A stretch of DNA of 40,259 bases, taken from a virus. Positions 22,373 through 30,216 of this stretch are shown here, one piece after another. Location of the stretch: positions 1-40,259 of the IMG/VR virus record IMGVR_UViG_3300018080_000312; one strand, written 5' to 3'. The position numbers and the translations under genes are program-made. Below the pieces are notes generated by a model that saw nothing but the letters and a program-made list of their open reading frames with translations, was not told where the DNA came from and searched no databases. Position 1 is the stretch's first letter. Each line of letters begins with the position of its first letter.

Positions 22373-22958
22373 TGAGTACGACCGAACGTATAGCGGATGT
22401 CAGTGGGGGGAGGGAGTCACTCATAGTGCACCGGGGGAGGGAGAACTTTGTACTGGCGGATGGATTCACGTGTACACTCACCCATTGTTAGCGGTGTTAC
22501 TCAATCCGCTGCACCGAGACGATGATCTTAGTGCCGCTCACTTGTGGGAATGCAAAGTGAGCGGTAGGACTAAAGCCGATCACGAGCTCAAACTGGGAGT
22601 GGAGAATTGCACCACGGTCAAGCGTATCCCGTTGCCCCAAATTACTCTTGGGCAAAAGGTGCGGTTTGCCATCTTGTGTGCTCTTAAAGTAGTAGACAAG
22701 TGGGGATTAAAAGAGTGGGTTGAGTGGGCCAAGCGGTGGTTGTCTGGAGAGGATAGAACCGAAGTGGCAGCAGACGCAGCAGTACACGTAGCAGTAGACG
22801 CAGCATACGCAGCACACGCAGCAGCACACGCAGCAGCAGACGCAGCATACGCAGCACACGCAGCAGCACACGCAGCAAAATCGCAGGGGATAGACCTGAT
22901 TTCCCTTGCCGAGAGAGCGGTGCGAGAGGAAAAAGAAGATGCAGCGCGAACCGGTTGA
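22350..22958 (+). CDS. Hypothetical protein with Ala-rich repeat segment
   Basis: 202 residues from ATG 22350 (GGAGGAGAATC upstream). The N-terminal part (MKRYKLTDEYDRTYSGCQWG, WIHVYTHPLLAVLLNPLHRD, AHLWECKVSG) resembles phage proteins of the DUF7666 kind. Residues ~142-176 are an almost pure Ala segment punctuated by Asp, Tyr and His (pattern AADAAYAAHAAAHA). That stretch is encoded almost only by GCA with ACAC/TAC steps, unlike GCG/GCC use elsewhere. The segment may have grown by slippage. Function unknown. Confidence 0.65.
   Translation: MKRYKLTDEYDRTYSGCQWGEGVTHSAPGEGELCTGGWIHVYTHPLLAVLLNPLHRDDDLSAAHLWECKVSGRTKADHELKLGVENCTTVKRIPLPQITLGQKVRFAILCALKVVDKWGLKEWVEWAKRWLSGEDRTEVAADAAVHVAVDAAYAAHAAAHAAADAAYAAHAAAHAAKSQGIDLISLAERAVREEKEDAARTG
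22801..22876 (+). repeat. 42-bp tandem repeat in coding region
   Basis: A 42-base unit starting CAGCATACGCAGCACACGCA recurs at 22801 and 22843, and is itself built from CAGCA-type pentamers and (CA)n steps; a degenerate start extends back to about 22768. Forty-two bases equal 14 codons, so expansion keeps frame. Confidence 0.85.
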
Positions 22959-23121
22959 TCCCGACAGCCATTGGAAAGAGGTGATGGACTTGGGGCGCAG
23001 GTACGGGTTTATCATCCAGGCATATGGTGACACGGCGACGTTCGCGACGCATGCGGTCCAGAAGGAGAATGGGATATGGGAAACAACGCAATGGATGAAC
23101 GGGCACCGGGACCGTCAGTGA
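22939..23121 (+). CDS. Small hypothetical protein
   Basis: 60 residues from ATG 22939, overlapping the previous gene by 20 bases. MQREPVDPDSHWKEVMDLGR, RYGFIIQAYGDTATFATHAV; compact alpha/beta pattern. GAGGAAAAAG precedes the start. No family recognised. Confidence 0.6.
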   Translation: MQREPVDPDSHWKEVMDLGRRYGFIIQAYGDTATFATHAVQKENGIWETTQWMNGHRDRQ

Positions 23122-23300
23122 GTCTCCCGGTGCTCATGGGGTGGCTGAACGATAGGCAGCGTTACGCCGACAAGCAGATGCACTGGTTCGCGGTCAAGGG
23201 CGACGAGGAGCATAGGATGTACTGGCGGGGGGCGTTCAACGCAATACGGACCACGCGTCAGTACCTGAGCGGACTGGAGGGCGGCGATGGACGAGCATGA
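23076..23300 (+). CDS. Small hypothetical protein upstream of the polymerase
   Basis: 74 residues from ATG 23076, about ten bases after AAGGAG; ATG 23091 is an alternative. VLMGWLNDRQRYADKQMHWF and MYWRGAFNAIRTTRQYLSGL form helices. It overlaps both neighbours and is translationally linked to the polymerase gene, which begins inside it at 23287. Function unknown. Confidence 0.6.
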   Translation: MGNNAMDERAPGPSVSLPVLMGWLNDRQRYADKQMHWFAVKGDEEHRMYWRGAFNAIRTTRQYLSGLEGGDGRA

Positions 23301-26300
23301 GGGGTACCGGTTCCCGCAGCTCCACTTGCACACGGAGTATTCCTACCTTGATTCGATGGTGCGTCTGGACGAGCTGCTGGAGTTTGCGGCGCGCCGGTCG
23401 ATCCCGGCGCTGGCCGTCACCGACCACGGGAACATTGACGCGGCGGTGCGCTTCTCCCGGGAATGCGCGGAGCGCGGCATCAGGCCGATCATCGGATGCG
23501 AGGCGTACCTGTGCACCGACCTGGAGCGGGTGAGGGCGAGGGAGGAGAAACGCGCTCACATCACTTTCTGGGTGAGGTCGGACGAGGGCTTCGCGAACCT
23601 CACACGGATGCTCTCGGAGGCGAATCTCGACCATTTCTACCGGAAGCCGCACATCCCGGTGGACACGCTCTACCGGCACCTCGGCGGCCTGGTGGTCGGA
23701 AGTGCGTGCTACGCCTCGTTCCTCTCGTGGGGGACGGGCCGGGAGATCGCGGCCAACCTTCGGGACATCCTCGGCCCGGATTTCTACGTGGAGATGATGC
23801 CCTTCGCGCACGAACCGTTCCTCAGTTACTACCGGGACACGGCACAGGCCGCGCGCAACCTCGACCTCCCGATCGTGGCCACCAACGACGTGCACTACCT
23901 CCACCACGGTGATGACATCACGCACGAGACCGTGGTGAACATCGGGTCGAGGAAGCGGAGGGACGATCCGGACCGGCGGCGCTATTCGGTGCGCGAGCTC
24001 TGGTACCGGAGCGAGGAGCAAATGGTGCGCGCCTTCCTGGACCAGGGGGTGCTCACCTCGGACGAGATCATCGCGGCGCTCTCGAACGCCTACGCCATCA
24101 GCGAGAAGTGCGCCGGGTTCACGCTCCCCGCTCACGGACCCTCGCTTCCCGTTCCGCCCGGAATCGACGGCACTCCGCAAGAGGCGCTTGCCGCGCTCTG
24201 CCAGCGGGGCATGAGGCGGAGGAAACTGGCGGGGATCGCGAAGTACGAGGAGCGGCTGGCGGCGGAGCTTCGCCAGATCGCAAGGAGCGGCTTCGACGCC
24301 TATTTTCTCGTCGTGCACGAACTCATGGAGTGGGCGCACAAGCGGGGGATCATGACCTCGCCGTGTCGCGGGAGCGTGGGCGGGAGCCTGACGGCGTATG
24401 CGCTCGGCATCACCGAGATCGACCCCCTGCGGTACGGGTTGGTGTTCGAGCGGTTCATCGCACCGGGCAGGATCGACTTCCCGGACATCGACCTCGATTT
24501 CGAGGACGCGCGCCGGGAAGAGGTCAAGGCCCACCTGCGGAAGGTCTACGGGGAGCGCTCGGTGGCGGCTGTGTCGGTGATGGGGACCATGCGGGCGAGG
24601 CAGGCGCTCCGGGACGTGGCGCGCTACCACGGTGTGGCGCTGGCGGAGGTGGACGCGTGTGCCAAGGCGATCCCTCAGGACATCGACACGGGGGAGTCGG
24701 GGTTGAGGGTGGCCCGGAAGCGATCGGAGACGGTGACCGCGTTCGCGCACAAGTACCCGGACGTGTTCGGCCAGGCGGTGCGCCTGGAGGGAATGGTCCG
24801 CCACAGGGGGGTGCACGCGGCCGGGGTGGTGCTCTCCGATGGGGACCTGATCGATTCGGGCCGGTGCGTGCTCCAGAGGACCAAGGAGGGGCTGACAGTC
24901 AACTGGGACAAGGACTGTCTGGAGGCGATGGGCTTCGTGAAGTTCGACATCCTGGGCCTGGCCACGCTGAGCGTGCTCTCCGACGTGCGGAGGGCCATCG
25001 GCGGCGGGTTCCGGTTCGTCGACCTCCCGCTCGACGATCCCGCGGTGTTCCGCCTCCTGCGCGAGGGCGACGGTGTCGGGGTGTTCCAGCTCGGGACCAC
25101 GGGCATCAGGAGCGCCATCGGGAAGGTCGGGGTCTCGTCCTTCGAGGACCTGGTGGCGATAAACGCGCTCTACCGGCCCGGCACGCTCAGGACGGGCATC
25201 CTGGACGACTACGCGGACCGGAAGGCGGGGAGGCAGCCGGTCGAGCGGATCCACCCCATCTACGATGAGATCACGAAGGCGACCTACGGGCTCATCGTGT
25301 ACCAGGAACAGGTGATGTGGCTGCTCTCGCGCCTGGCGGGTTTCCCCTGGGAGAAGACCGACCGGGTGCGGAAGATCATCTCCAAGAGCAAGGGGGTGAG
25401 GCAGTTCCAGCGCTACGAGCGCGAGTTCGTGACCGGGTGCGTGGAGAGGGGGACGCTGGACGGGGACACGGCCCGGACGCTCTATCAGCGCCTGCGGCAG
25501 TTCAGCCAGTACGCGTTCAACCGCTCCCATTCCGTGGGCTACACCATGCTCGGGTATTGGACCGCATGGTGCAAGGCGCACCATCGGCGGGAGTTCATGG
25601 CCGCGCTCCTGCGGCACACGGGCAGCGACGACAAGGTGGCCGGCTACGTGAACGACGCGCGCTACCACGGGATCGAGGTGGTCGACCCGCACGTGAATGC
25701 GAGCGGGGTCTCATGGGAAATACGCGACGGGAGGCTGGTGGCCGGGCTCACCACGGTCAAGGGCATCGCGGCCGCGTCGGCGGAGAGGATCGTGCGTGTG
25801 CGCGGGGGGAAGCCGTTCAGCGGTTCGCTCGACTTCGAGATGCGTTCCCAGGGGACGGGCAGGTCTGTGCTGGAGGCGCTCGGGCGCGCCGGGGCGTTAG
25901 AGGGCCTGGCCGAGTGCGAGATCGATCGGGCGGCTGCGCTCCCCTACACGGCCAGGGGGGCGTACCCGAGGCTGAAGCTGTTCCTGCGCCGGAACGCGCC
26001 CAGGCAGCGGTTGGGGGAGGGTGCGATCGAGCGCATGGCCTCGGGGAACATCGGGGGGGTGGCGTTCGATGCGCTGAGGATCAGGAAGCTCGGGGACGCC
26101 GAGATGGAGGTGTTGCGCGCACCGGTGCTCGCGTGCAGGGCGTGTCCGCTGAGGAAGGAGGCGTCGACCCCGGTCCCGCTGGAGGGCGGCACGCTCAACG
26201 TGATGATCGTGTGCGAGGCCCCGGGGAAGGTGGAGGACCGCGAGGGGCGGCCGCTGGTGGGCCCGGCGGGAAGGCTCTTGTTCGAGCAGATGGAGGCGGC

Positions 26301-26670
26301 GGGACTGCGCCGGGAGTACTTCTACCTGGCGAACGCGGTGCGGTGCTGGCCCTCGAAGAGCGGCCGGCCGTCCATGAAGCAGGTGGACGAGTGCTCGAAG
26401 CACCTGCGCGCGGAGATGGAGCGGGTACAGCCGTGCCTGGTGCTGGCGGCGGGGAACATGGCGCGGTACGCGTTCACGGGCGAGAAGGCGGGCATCATGA
26501 GCCACAACGCCGAATTGGCATGGAGCGAGCGGTACGGGTGCTTCGTGCTCTTCACCATCCATCCCTCGGCGGTGCTCAGGGACAAGGGAAACGCGCCCAT
26601 GCTGCGCGAGGCGATCGGGAGACTGCACGGACTCATCTTCGCCATGTCGGGGAAGGGGGGTGCCGGATAG
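23287..26670 (+). CDS. dnaE: DNA polymerase III alpha (DnaE-type) fused to family-4 uracil-DNA glycosylase
   Basis: 1127 residues. The PHP domain opens with QLHLHTEYSY (His13, His15) and VTDHGNIDAA. The C-family polymerase core has PCRGSVGGSLTAYALGI, the catalytic PDIDLDFED (Asp400, Asp402, Asp404) and VKFDILGLATL (Asp554, matching E. coli Asp555). QYAFNRSHSVGYTMLGYWTA and a helix-hairpin-helix near VKGIAAASAERI follow. From ~945 a family-4 uracil-DNA glycosylase is attached: CRACPLRK (Cys950, Cys953), CEAPGKVEDREGRPLVGPAG, Cys1020 and Cys1036, and IHPSAVL. The Cys spacing fits a 4Fe-4S cluster. OB and exonuclease domains are not seen. The enzyme would copy phage DNA and may excise uracil. 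Confidence 0.92.
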   Translation: MDEHEGYRFPQLHLHTEYSYLDSMVRLDELLEFAARRSIPALAVTDHGNIDAAVRFSRECAERGIRPIIGCEAYLCTDLERVRAREEKRAHITFWVRSDEGFANLTRMLSEANLDHFYRKPHIPVDTLYRHLGGLVVGSACYASFLSWGTGREIAANLRDILGPDFYVEMMPFAHEPFLSYYRDTAQAARNLDLPIVATNDVHYLHHGDDITHETVVNIGSRKRRDDPDRRRYSVRELWYRSEEQMVRAFLDQGVLTSDEIIAALSNAYAISEKCAGFTLPAHGPSLPVPPGIDGTPQEALAALCQRGMRRRKLAGIAKYEERLAAELRQIARSGFDAYFLVVHELMEWAHKRGIMTSPCRGSVGGSLTAYALGITEIDPLRYGLVFERFIAPGRIDFPDIDLDFEDARREEVKAHLRKVYGERSVAAVSVMGTMRARQALRDVARYHGVALAEVDACAKAIPQDIDTGESGLRVARKRSETVTAFAHKYPDVFGQAVRLEGMVRHRGVHAAGVVLSDGDLIDSGRCVLQRTKEGLTVNWDKDCLEAMGFVKFDILGLATLSVLSDVRRAIGGGFRFVDLPLDDPAVFRLLREGDGVGVFQLGTTGIRSAIGKVGVSSFEDLVAINALYRPGTLRTGILDDYADRKAGRQPVERIHPIYDEITKATYGLIVYQEQVMWLLSRLAGFPWEKTDRVRKIISKSKGVRQFQRYEREFVTGCVERGTLDGDTARTLYQRLRQFSQYAFNRSHSVGYTMLGYWTAWCKAHHRREFMAALLRHTGSDDKVAGYVNDARYHGIEVVDPHVNASGVSWEIRDGRLVAGLTTVKGIAAASAERIVRVRGGKPFSGSLDFEMRSQGTGRSVLEALGRAGALEGLAECEIDRAAALPYTARGAYPRLKLFLRRNAPRQRLGEGAIERMASGNIGGVAFDALRIRKLGDAEMEVLRAPVLACRACPLRKEASTPVPLEGGTLNVMIVCEAPGKVEDREGRPLVGPAGRLLFEQMEAAGLRREYFYLANAVRCWPSKSGRPSMKQVDECSKHLRAEMERVQPCLVLAAGNMARYAFTGEKAGIMSHNAELAWSERYGCFVLFTIHPSAVLRDKGNAPMLREAIGRLHGLIFAMSGKGGAG

Positions 26671-26689
26671 TACCGGACCACCTCGGCCG

Positions 26690-26702
26690 TTTGGTGTTAA
26701 TA
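26690..26702 (+). promoter_or_regulatory. TTTGGTGTTAATA motif, copy 3
   Basis: Exact TTTGGTGTTAATA in the 54-base gap between the polymerase and the UvsY-like gene, running on into TATAAATAAA. The tail contains TATAAATA, which equals the T4 late-promoter box, though other copies lack it. A ribosome-binding site (AGGAGGTGCGG) follows 13 bases on. Confidence 0.6.
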
Positions 26703-26724
26703 TAAATAAACACAGGAGGTGCGG

Positions 26725-27144
26725 ATGAAACGGACCCCGCGCGAGATCATGGTCGGCGACGAGAACGTGTCCCAGCAGCTCATTATCGACCAGACGCGCA
26801 TTGAGGAGGAACTGAGTAGGAGCGCATCGCTTTACGCGTGGTGGGCGGTGCAGGAGGTCAAGGCGAAGGACGCCTTGGACGCGTACGAGGGGCAGGCGGC
26901 GAGGAAGCTGCGCGACGGCCCGGACAGGATGAGCGAGACGAGGATCGCGTCCGAGTTGAAGACCGACGGGGACTACCTGCGCCACAAGAGGCGGTACCAT
27001 ACGATGCAAGTAATCGCCAACGCCTTCGAGCTCAGGGCGTACGCGGTCAGGGCGATGTCGAAGAGACAGGAGAATCTCATGTCGCTGGAGGCAAGGAAGG
27101 TGTACGCTGATTCTATCGTGAAAGGAGGCGATAATGCCGGTTGA
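26725..27144 (+). CDS. UvsY-like recombination mediator
   Basis: 139 residues from ATG 26725 behind AGGAGGTGCGG, close to T4 UvsY (137). VSQQLIIDQTRIEEELSRSA, SLYAWWAVQEVKAKDALDAY, SELKTDGDYLRHKRRYHTMQ and YAVRAMSKRQENLMSLEARK follow the general order of UvsY-like proteins. UvsY helps load the RecA-like recombinase onto gp32-coated single strands. The next two genes encode exactly those partners, which strengthens the assignment. It overlaps the SSB gene. Confidence 0.65.
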   Translation: MKRTPREIMVGDENVSQQLIIDQTRIEEELSRSASLYAWWAVQEVKAKDALDAYEGQAARKLRDGPDRMSETRIASELKTDGDYLRHKRRYHTMQVIANAFELRAYAVRAMSKRQENLMSLEARKVYADSIVKGGDNAG

Positions 27145-28069
27145 TATCGACGAATTAATAAGGAAACATCAGCAACTCAAGAGGAAGATGAAGGGTGGCT
27201 CTATCCCGAATCTCGACTGGGAGGGGAGTATATGGGTGCGTATCCTCCCGCCATGGAAGCTGGAGGCGTCATTCTATGCCGAATTTCCAGTGCATTATCT
27301 GCCGATGCCAGATGCCCCCTCAAAGAGCCGTCCGTGGCAGTGTCTGCGCTATGCTGAGGAGCAGGCACTTGAGGATTGCCCGCTATGTCAGATTGAGCGG
27401 GCGTTGCGTGATAAGGGTGGTAGTGATACGAATGAAGCGAGGGAGATGCGTCGGAAGCTCCGGTTCGCGATGAATGTACTGGTCCGGGATACGGGGGAAG
27501 TCAACGTGCTCGTTTGCGGTCCGAAACTCTTTACCCAGATTTTGGCCCTTTTCGCCAATCCGCATTATGGCAACATCACAAAGCCGGATACGGGAACGGA
27601 CCTGACGTTGGTGAAGGAGCGGACGGGATCGGGGCGTAAGGACGTTGATTACCAGACACAGACGGTCCCGAACTCCAAGCCGCTGAAGGATTCGGAGTGG
27701 AAGGGGAAGCTCTACGATTTGGATAAGGTATTTCGTGTGTGGACCAGCGAGCAGCTCATCGCCGCCTACAAGGGCGAGGAGGTTGAGGGCGATCCGGACC
27801 TGGAATCAGAACAGGGCGACGGTTCCGGGGTGGCGATGAACGAGGACGAGGCCGAGCGTCGGGAGATGCGGGACGAAGGGATGGTTCAGGGCGCACCGCA
27901 GCAGGCCCGTCCCCGGTGCTTCGGTTCCTACGACAAGGGCGACGCATCCTGCGTGTCCTGCGCGTGGGCGGAGGAGTGCCGGGCCAAGGGCGCGTCGAAG
28001 CAGGAGGCGCCGAAGCAGGACGACGTGAACAGTATCCTGGATGAGATCCATCGGGGGAGCGGCACGTGA
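27134..28069 (+). CDS. gp32-like single-stranded DNA-binding protein
   Basis: 311 residues from ATG 27134 behind AAAGGAGGCGATA. SIWVRILPPWKLEASFYAEF and RPWQCLRYAEE with CPLCQIERAL fit the gp32-type SSB fold, whose core includes a zinc site. The acidic segment near 215-255 (EEVEGDPDLESEQGD) resembles the protein-interaction tail of SSBs. The C-terminus carries CFGSYDKGDASCVSC and EEC, the same four-Cys pattern as at the N-terminus of the ParB-like protein. Its stop overlaps the GTG start of the RecA gene. Confidence 0.7.
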   Translation: MPVDIDELIRKHQQLKRKMKGGSIPNLDWEGSIWVRILPPWKLEASFYAEFPVHYLPMPDAPSKSRPWQCLRYAEEQALEDCPLCQIERALRDKGGSDTNEAREMRRKLRFAMNVLVRDTGEVNVLVCGPKLFTQILALFANPHYGNITKPDTGTDLTLVKERTGSGRKDVDYQTQTVPNSKPLKDSEWKGKLYDLDKVFRVWTSEQLIAAYKGEEVEGDPDLESEQGDGSGVAMNEDEAERREMRDEGMVQGAPQQARPRCFGSYDKGDASCVSCAWAEECRAKGASKQEAPKQDDVNSILDEIHRGSGT

Positions 28070-29043
28070 AGCGCCAACCGAATCAGCGCAAGGCGGCGAT
28101 AGGAAAGATCGCCGAAGGCATCGAGGCGGAGCACGGCAACGTGCTCCGCCGGATCAAGGAGGTTGAGTACCTTGGCACCGGGATACGCGCGCTCGACTGG
28201 GCGCTCGGCAGGGGACTCCCGGTCGGGCGGATGACCGAGGTGTTCGGGGAGTTCGCCACGGGCAAGAGCGTCCTCGGTCTCCAACTCGCGGCCAAGGTGC
28301 AGCGCGAGGGCGGAGTGTCGATCGTCGTCGACAGCGAGCGCAGGTTCAGCGTGTCCATGGCGAAGGCGTTGGGGATCGACACAGAGGAGGTTATCTACAT
28401 CCCCGGCACGTGCCTGGAGGAGACCTACGACCGGATGGCGACGGCGGTCGCGAAGGCGCGGGAGCACTTCGACGGCGACATCTACCTGATGTGGGACTCG
28501 CTCGGTTCCACCCAGTCGCGCGACGAGATGGAGGGGAAGGTAGACCTCGGCGGCCAGCGCGGGAGGCGGGCCTACGCGAACAGCGTGGGTTTGGCGAAGA
28601 TGACGCCCCTTATCGACGATTGTCGGGTGGCGTTCTACATGGTCAACCAGCTCCGGGTGAAGCCGGACGTGGTGTACGGGAAGACGTGGTACACGATGGG
28701 CGGGAAGGCCCCGGAATTCTACTCGACGGTGCAGGTGATGCTGAGCAAGGGCAAGGAGATCGAGGGGGAGCGCCGGGAGATCGTCGGTCAGCGCGGGAAG
28801 CTCAGGGTGGTGAAGAACACGGTCGCGCCTCCGTTCCGGGGGTTCGAATTCGAGCTGTTCTTCGATCGGGGCATCCCGGAGGAGAGCGGGTGGGTGGATA
28901 CCCTGGTGCAGCGCGGCCTGGTCATCGTCTCCGGGGGATGGTGTTATGTGAACGCCGACAAGGAGAAGCGGAAGTTCCGGAAAGCCGATATCGTGAAGTT
29001 CCTGGCGGAGCACCCGGAGCTGGAGAAGGTCGTTACCGGGTAA
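28066..29043 (+). CDS. RecA/UvsX-like recombinase
   Basis: 325 residues from GTG 28066 (GTGA overlap). YLGTGIRALDWALGRGLPVG, GEFATGKSVLGLQL (Walker A at 61-68), DIYLMWDSLGSTQSRDEME (Walker B and L1 region) and VAFYMVNQLR (L2-like NQxR) are RecA hallmarks. It forms filaments on single-stranded DNA for strand exchange and recombination-dependent replication, together with the upstream mediator and SSB. The C-terminal helix-rich tail (KADIVKFLAEHPELEKVV) is short. Confidence 0.88.
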   Translation: MKRQPNQRKAAIGKIAEGIEAEHGNVLRRIKEVEYLGTGIRALDWALGRGLPVGRMTEVFGEFATGKSVLGLQLAAKVQREGGVSIVVDSERRFSVSMAKALGIDTEEVIYIPGTCLEETYDRMATAVAKAREHFDGDIYLMWDSLGSTQSRDEMEGKVDLGGQRGRRAYANSVGLAKMTPLIDDCRVAFYMVNQLRVKPDVVYGKTWYTMGGKAPEFYSTVQVMLSKGKEIEGERREIVGQRGKLRVVKNTVAPPFRGFEFELFFDRGIPEESGWVDTLVQRGLVIVSGGWCYVNADKEKRKFRKADIVKFLAEHPELEKVVTG

Positions 29044-29054
29044 CGGGAGGAGCC

Positions 29055-29576
29055 ATGGACCAAAGAGGAAGCAGGACGAAGGGCGACCGCTACGAGCGGA
29101 GGATCGCGCGCATCATCGGTGATTGGTGGGGCAGGCCGGTGTACCGTACTCCGCGCTCTGGCGGCACGCACTGGAAGGGTGATTTGATTTGTACGGAGGA
29201 GGCGCTCCCGTTCTCGGTGGAGTGCAAGAAACGGGAGAGCTGGAGCTTCCGGGACCTGTTCTCGGGGCATGTCGGGAAGGACAACCTGTGGGGTTTCTGG
29301 AGCCAATGTCTGGACGCGGCGGAGGAGGACAGGCGCATCCCGCTCCTGGTGTTCTCGAAGAACCGCCAGATGGATTACGCCATGGTGGCGGTGCGGACAT
29401 TTTCTAAGCTTTGGGATTTGTTTGGCAAGGATGGTGGCATGATCAAGTGCGTAACTGCGCAGGATTCGGTTCGTAAGGGTAAGTATGTGTACGTAGTGCC
29501 CTTGGTTGACTTACTGGCGTGGATGGACGTCGGAATGTTCGATGACATAGCGGTAGAAGGGGAGGTTTGGTGTTAA
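29055..29576 (+). CDS. PDDEXK-type nuclease (putative Holliday-junction resolvase)
   Basis: 173 residues from ATG 29055 behind GGGAGGAGCC; the frame is open far upstream inside recA but only this start has a proper site. THWKGDLICTEEALPFSVEC followed by KKRESWSFRDL gives the D-x(n)-ExK catalytic pattern of PDDEXK nucleases. GSRTKGDRYERRIARIIGDW upstream fits the Glu-bearing first helix. Such proteins in phages resolve branched DNA before packaging. Three motif copies do not allow deciding between resolvase and exonuclease. Confidence 0.7.
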   Translation: MDQRGSRTKGDRYERRIARIIGDWWGRPVYRTPRSGGTHWKGDLICTEEALPFSVECKKRESWSFRDLFSGHVGKDNLWGFWSQCLDAAEEDRRIPLLVFSKNRQMDYAMVAVRTFSKLWDLFGKDGGMIKCVTAQDSVRKGKYVYVVPLVDLLAWMDVGMFDDIAVEGEVWC

Positions 29577-29578
29577 TA
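29566..29578 (+). promoter_or_regulatory. TTTGGTGTTAATA motif, copy 4
   Basis: Exact TTTGGTGTTAATA overlapping the end of the nuclease gene. Here the GTG within the motif also serves as a likely start codon of the next small gene, so this copy may be partly coding. Confidence 0.45.
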
Positions 29579-29734
29579 CTGGTAGCGATAGTCGGCGGGT
29601 TCGTGGTCGGACTGTGCGGGGGTATCCTCCTGACGTTCTGGACGCTGCGCAGGAGGGGGTTCGTGTTCTTCCGGCATAGCACGTGGGTGTACCGGGCCGA
29701 GCGGACGATGGGAGGGGAGGATGACAAACAATGA
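29570..29734 (+). CDS. Small single-pass membrane protein
   Basis: 54 codons from GTG 29570 with GGGGAGG four bases upstream. VLILVAIVGGFVVGLCGGIL then LTFWTL is one membrane helix; a basic tail (RRRGFVFFRH) follows. It overlaps the nuclease end and the next gene start. Function unknown. Confidence 0.55.
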   Translation: MLILVAIVGGFVVGLCGGILLTFWTLRRRGFVFFRHSTWVYRAERTMGGEDDKQ

Positions 29735-30020
29735 TCCACTCAGTGAGGCCGAGAAGATAGTGGCCGACGAACAGGAACGGCAGGCCAGGATCGAAGCTGA
29801 CGCGCGAATCGATGTTGTGATGAAGAAATATGTTGAGATCTGCGGGGATTTGTATTCTAGATTATACGGTTCTAACGGAGTGTTCGCCGAACCGACTGAC
29901 AGAATTGAAAAGTGGTTTGATGATAATTGGAGATTCGTGATTCTTCTGGTATCGGCGACAGCAATCGTAGGTGTAATTACGGTTATTCTGTTGGTTTTTG
30001 TGGGCGGGTATTCATTTTGA
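29721..30020 (+). CDS. C-terminally anchored membrane protein
   Basis: 99 residues behind GGGAGGGGAGG. The N-terminal part is charged and helical (SEAEKIVADEQERQARIEAD). Residues ~69-95 (WRFVILLVSATAIVGVITVI) form one membrane helix near the C-terminus. No family recognised; tail-anchored topology is inferred. Confidence 0.65.
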   Translation: MTNNDPLSEAEKIVADEQERQARIEADARIDVVMKKYVEICGDLYSRLYGSNGVFAEPTDRIEKWFDDNWRFVILLVSATAIVGVITVILLVFVGGYSF

Positions 30021-30033
30021 CAGGGAGGAGCCA

Positions 30034-30216
30034 ATGTATACCTCGTATATCGTGGGAACGGCGGCGGAGGATATCCACAGGGGACAGGCGGTCTACACTG
30101 ACCGGACGGGGAGACTGCGTTGTCGCCGTGTCAAGGGATGCAAGCTCGTCGGGGTGGCGGCATCAGACGCGCTTTCATGGGATGAGGTCAGGGTGATTCC
30201 GGAGATGACACGATGA
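30034..30216 (+). CDS. Small DUF2190-like protein
   Basis: 60 residues from ATG 30034 behind AGGGAGGAGCCA. MYTSYIVGTAAEDIHRGQAV and LVGVAASDALSWDEVRVIPE follow the order of DUF2190-type phage proteins (IxxGQAVY...GVAxSDA...V.V), which are often head decoration proteins. It is shorter than the family and lies among recombination genes, so a structural role is uncertain. ATGA overlap with the SbcD-like gene. Confidence 0.55.
   Translation: MYTSYIVGTAAEDIHRGQAVYTDRTGRLRCRRVKGCKLVGVAASDALSWDEVRVIPEMTR

Noticed and set aside
22707-23033. Cys/Val-rich antisense ORF that looks like a metallothionein
   Set aside because: It is the reverse reading of the GCA/ACAC repeat; the Cys runs are an artefact of the repeat.
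23236-25692. 818-codon antisense ORF opposite the polymerase gene
   Set aside because: It is a shadow of GC-rich third positions in dnaE; the sense strand carries all catalytic motifs.
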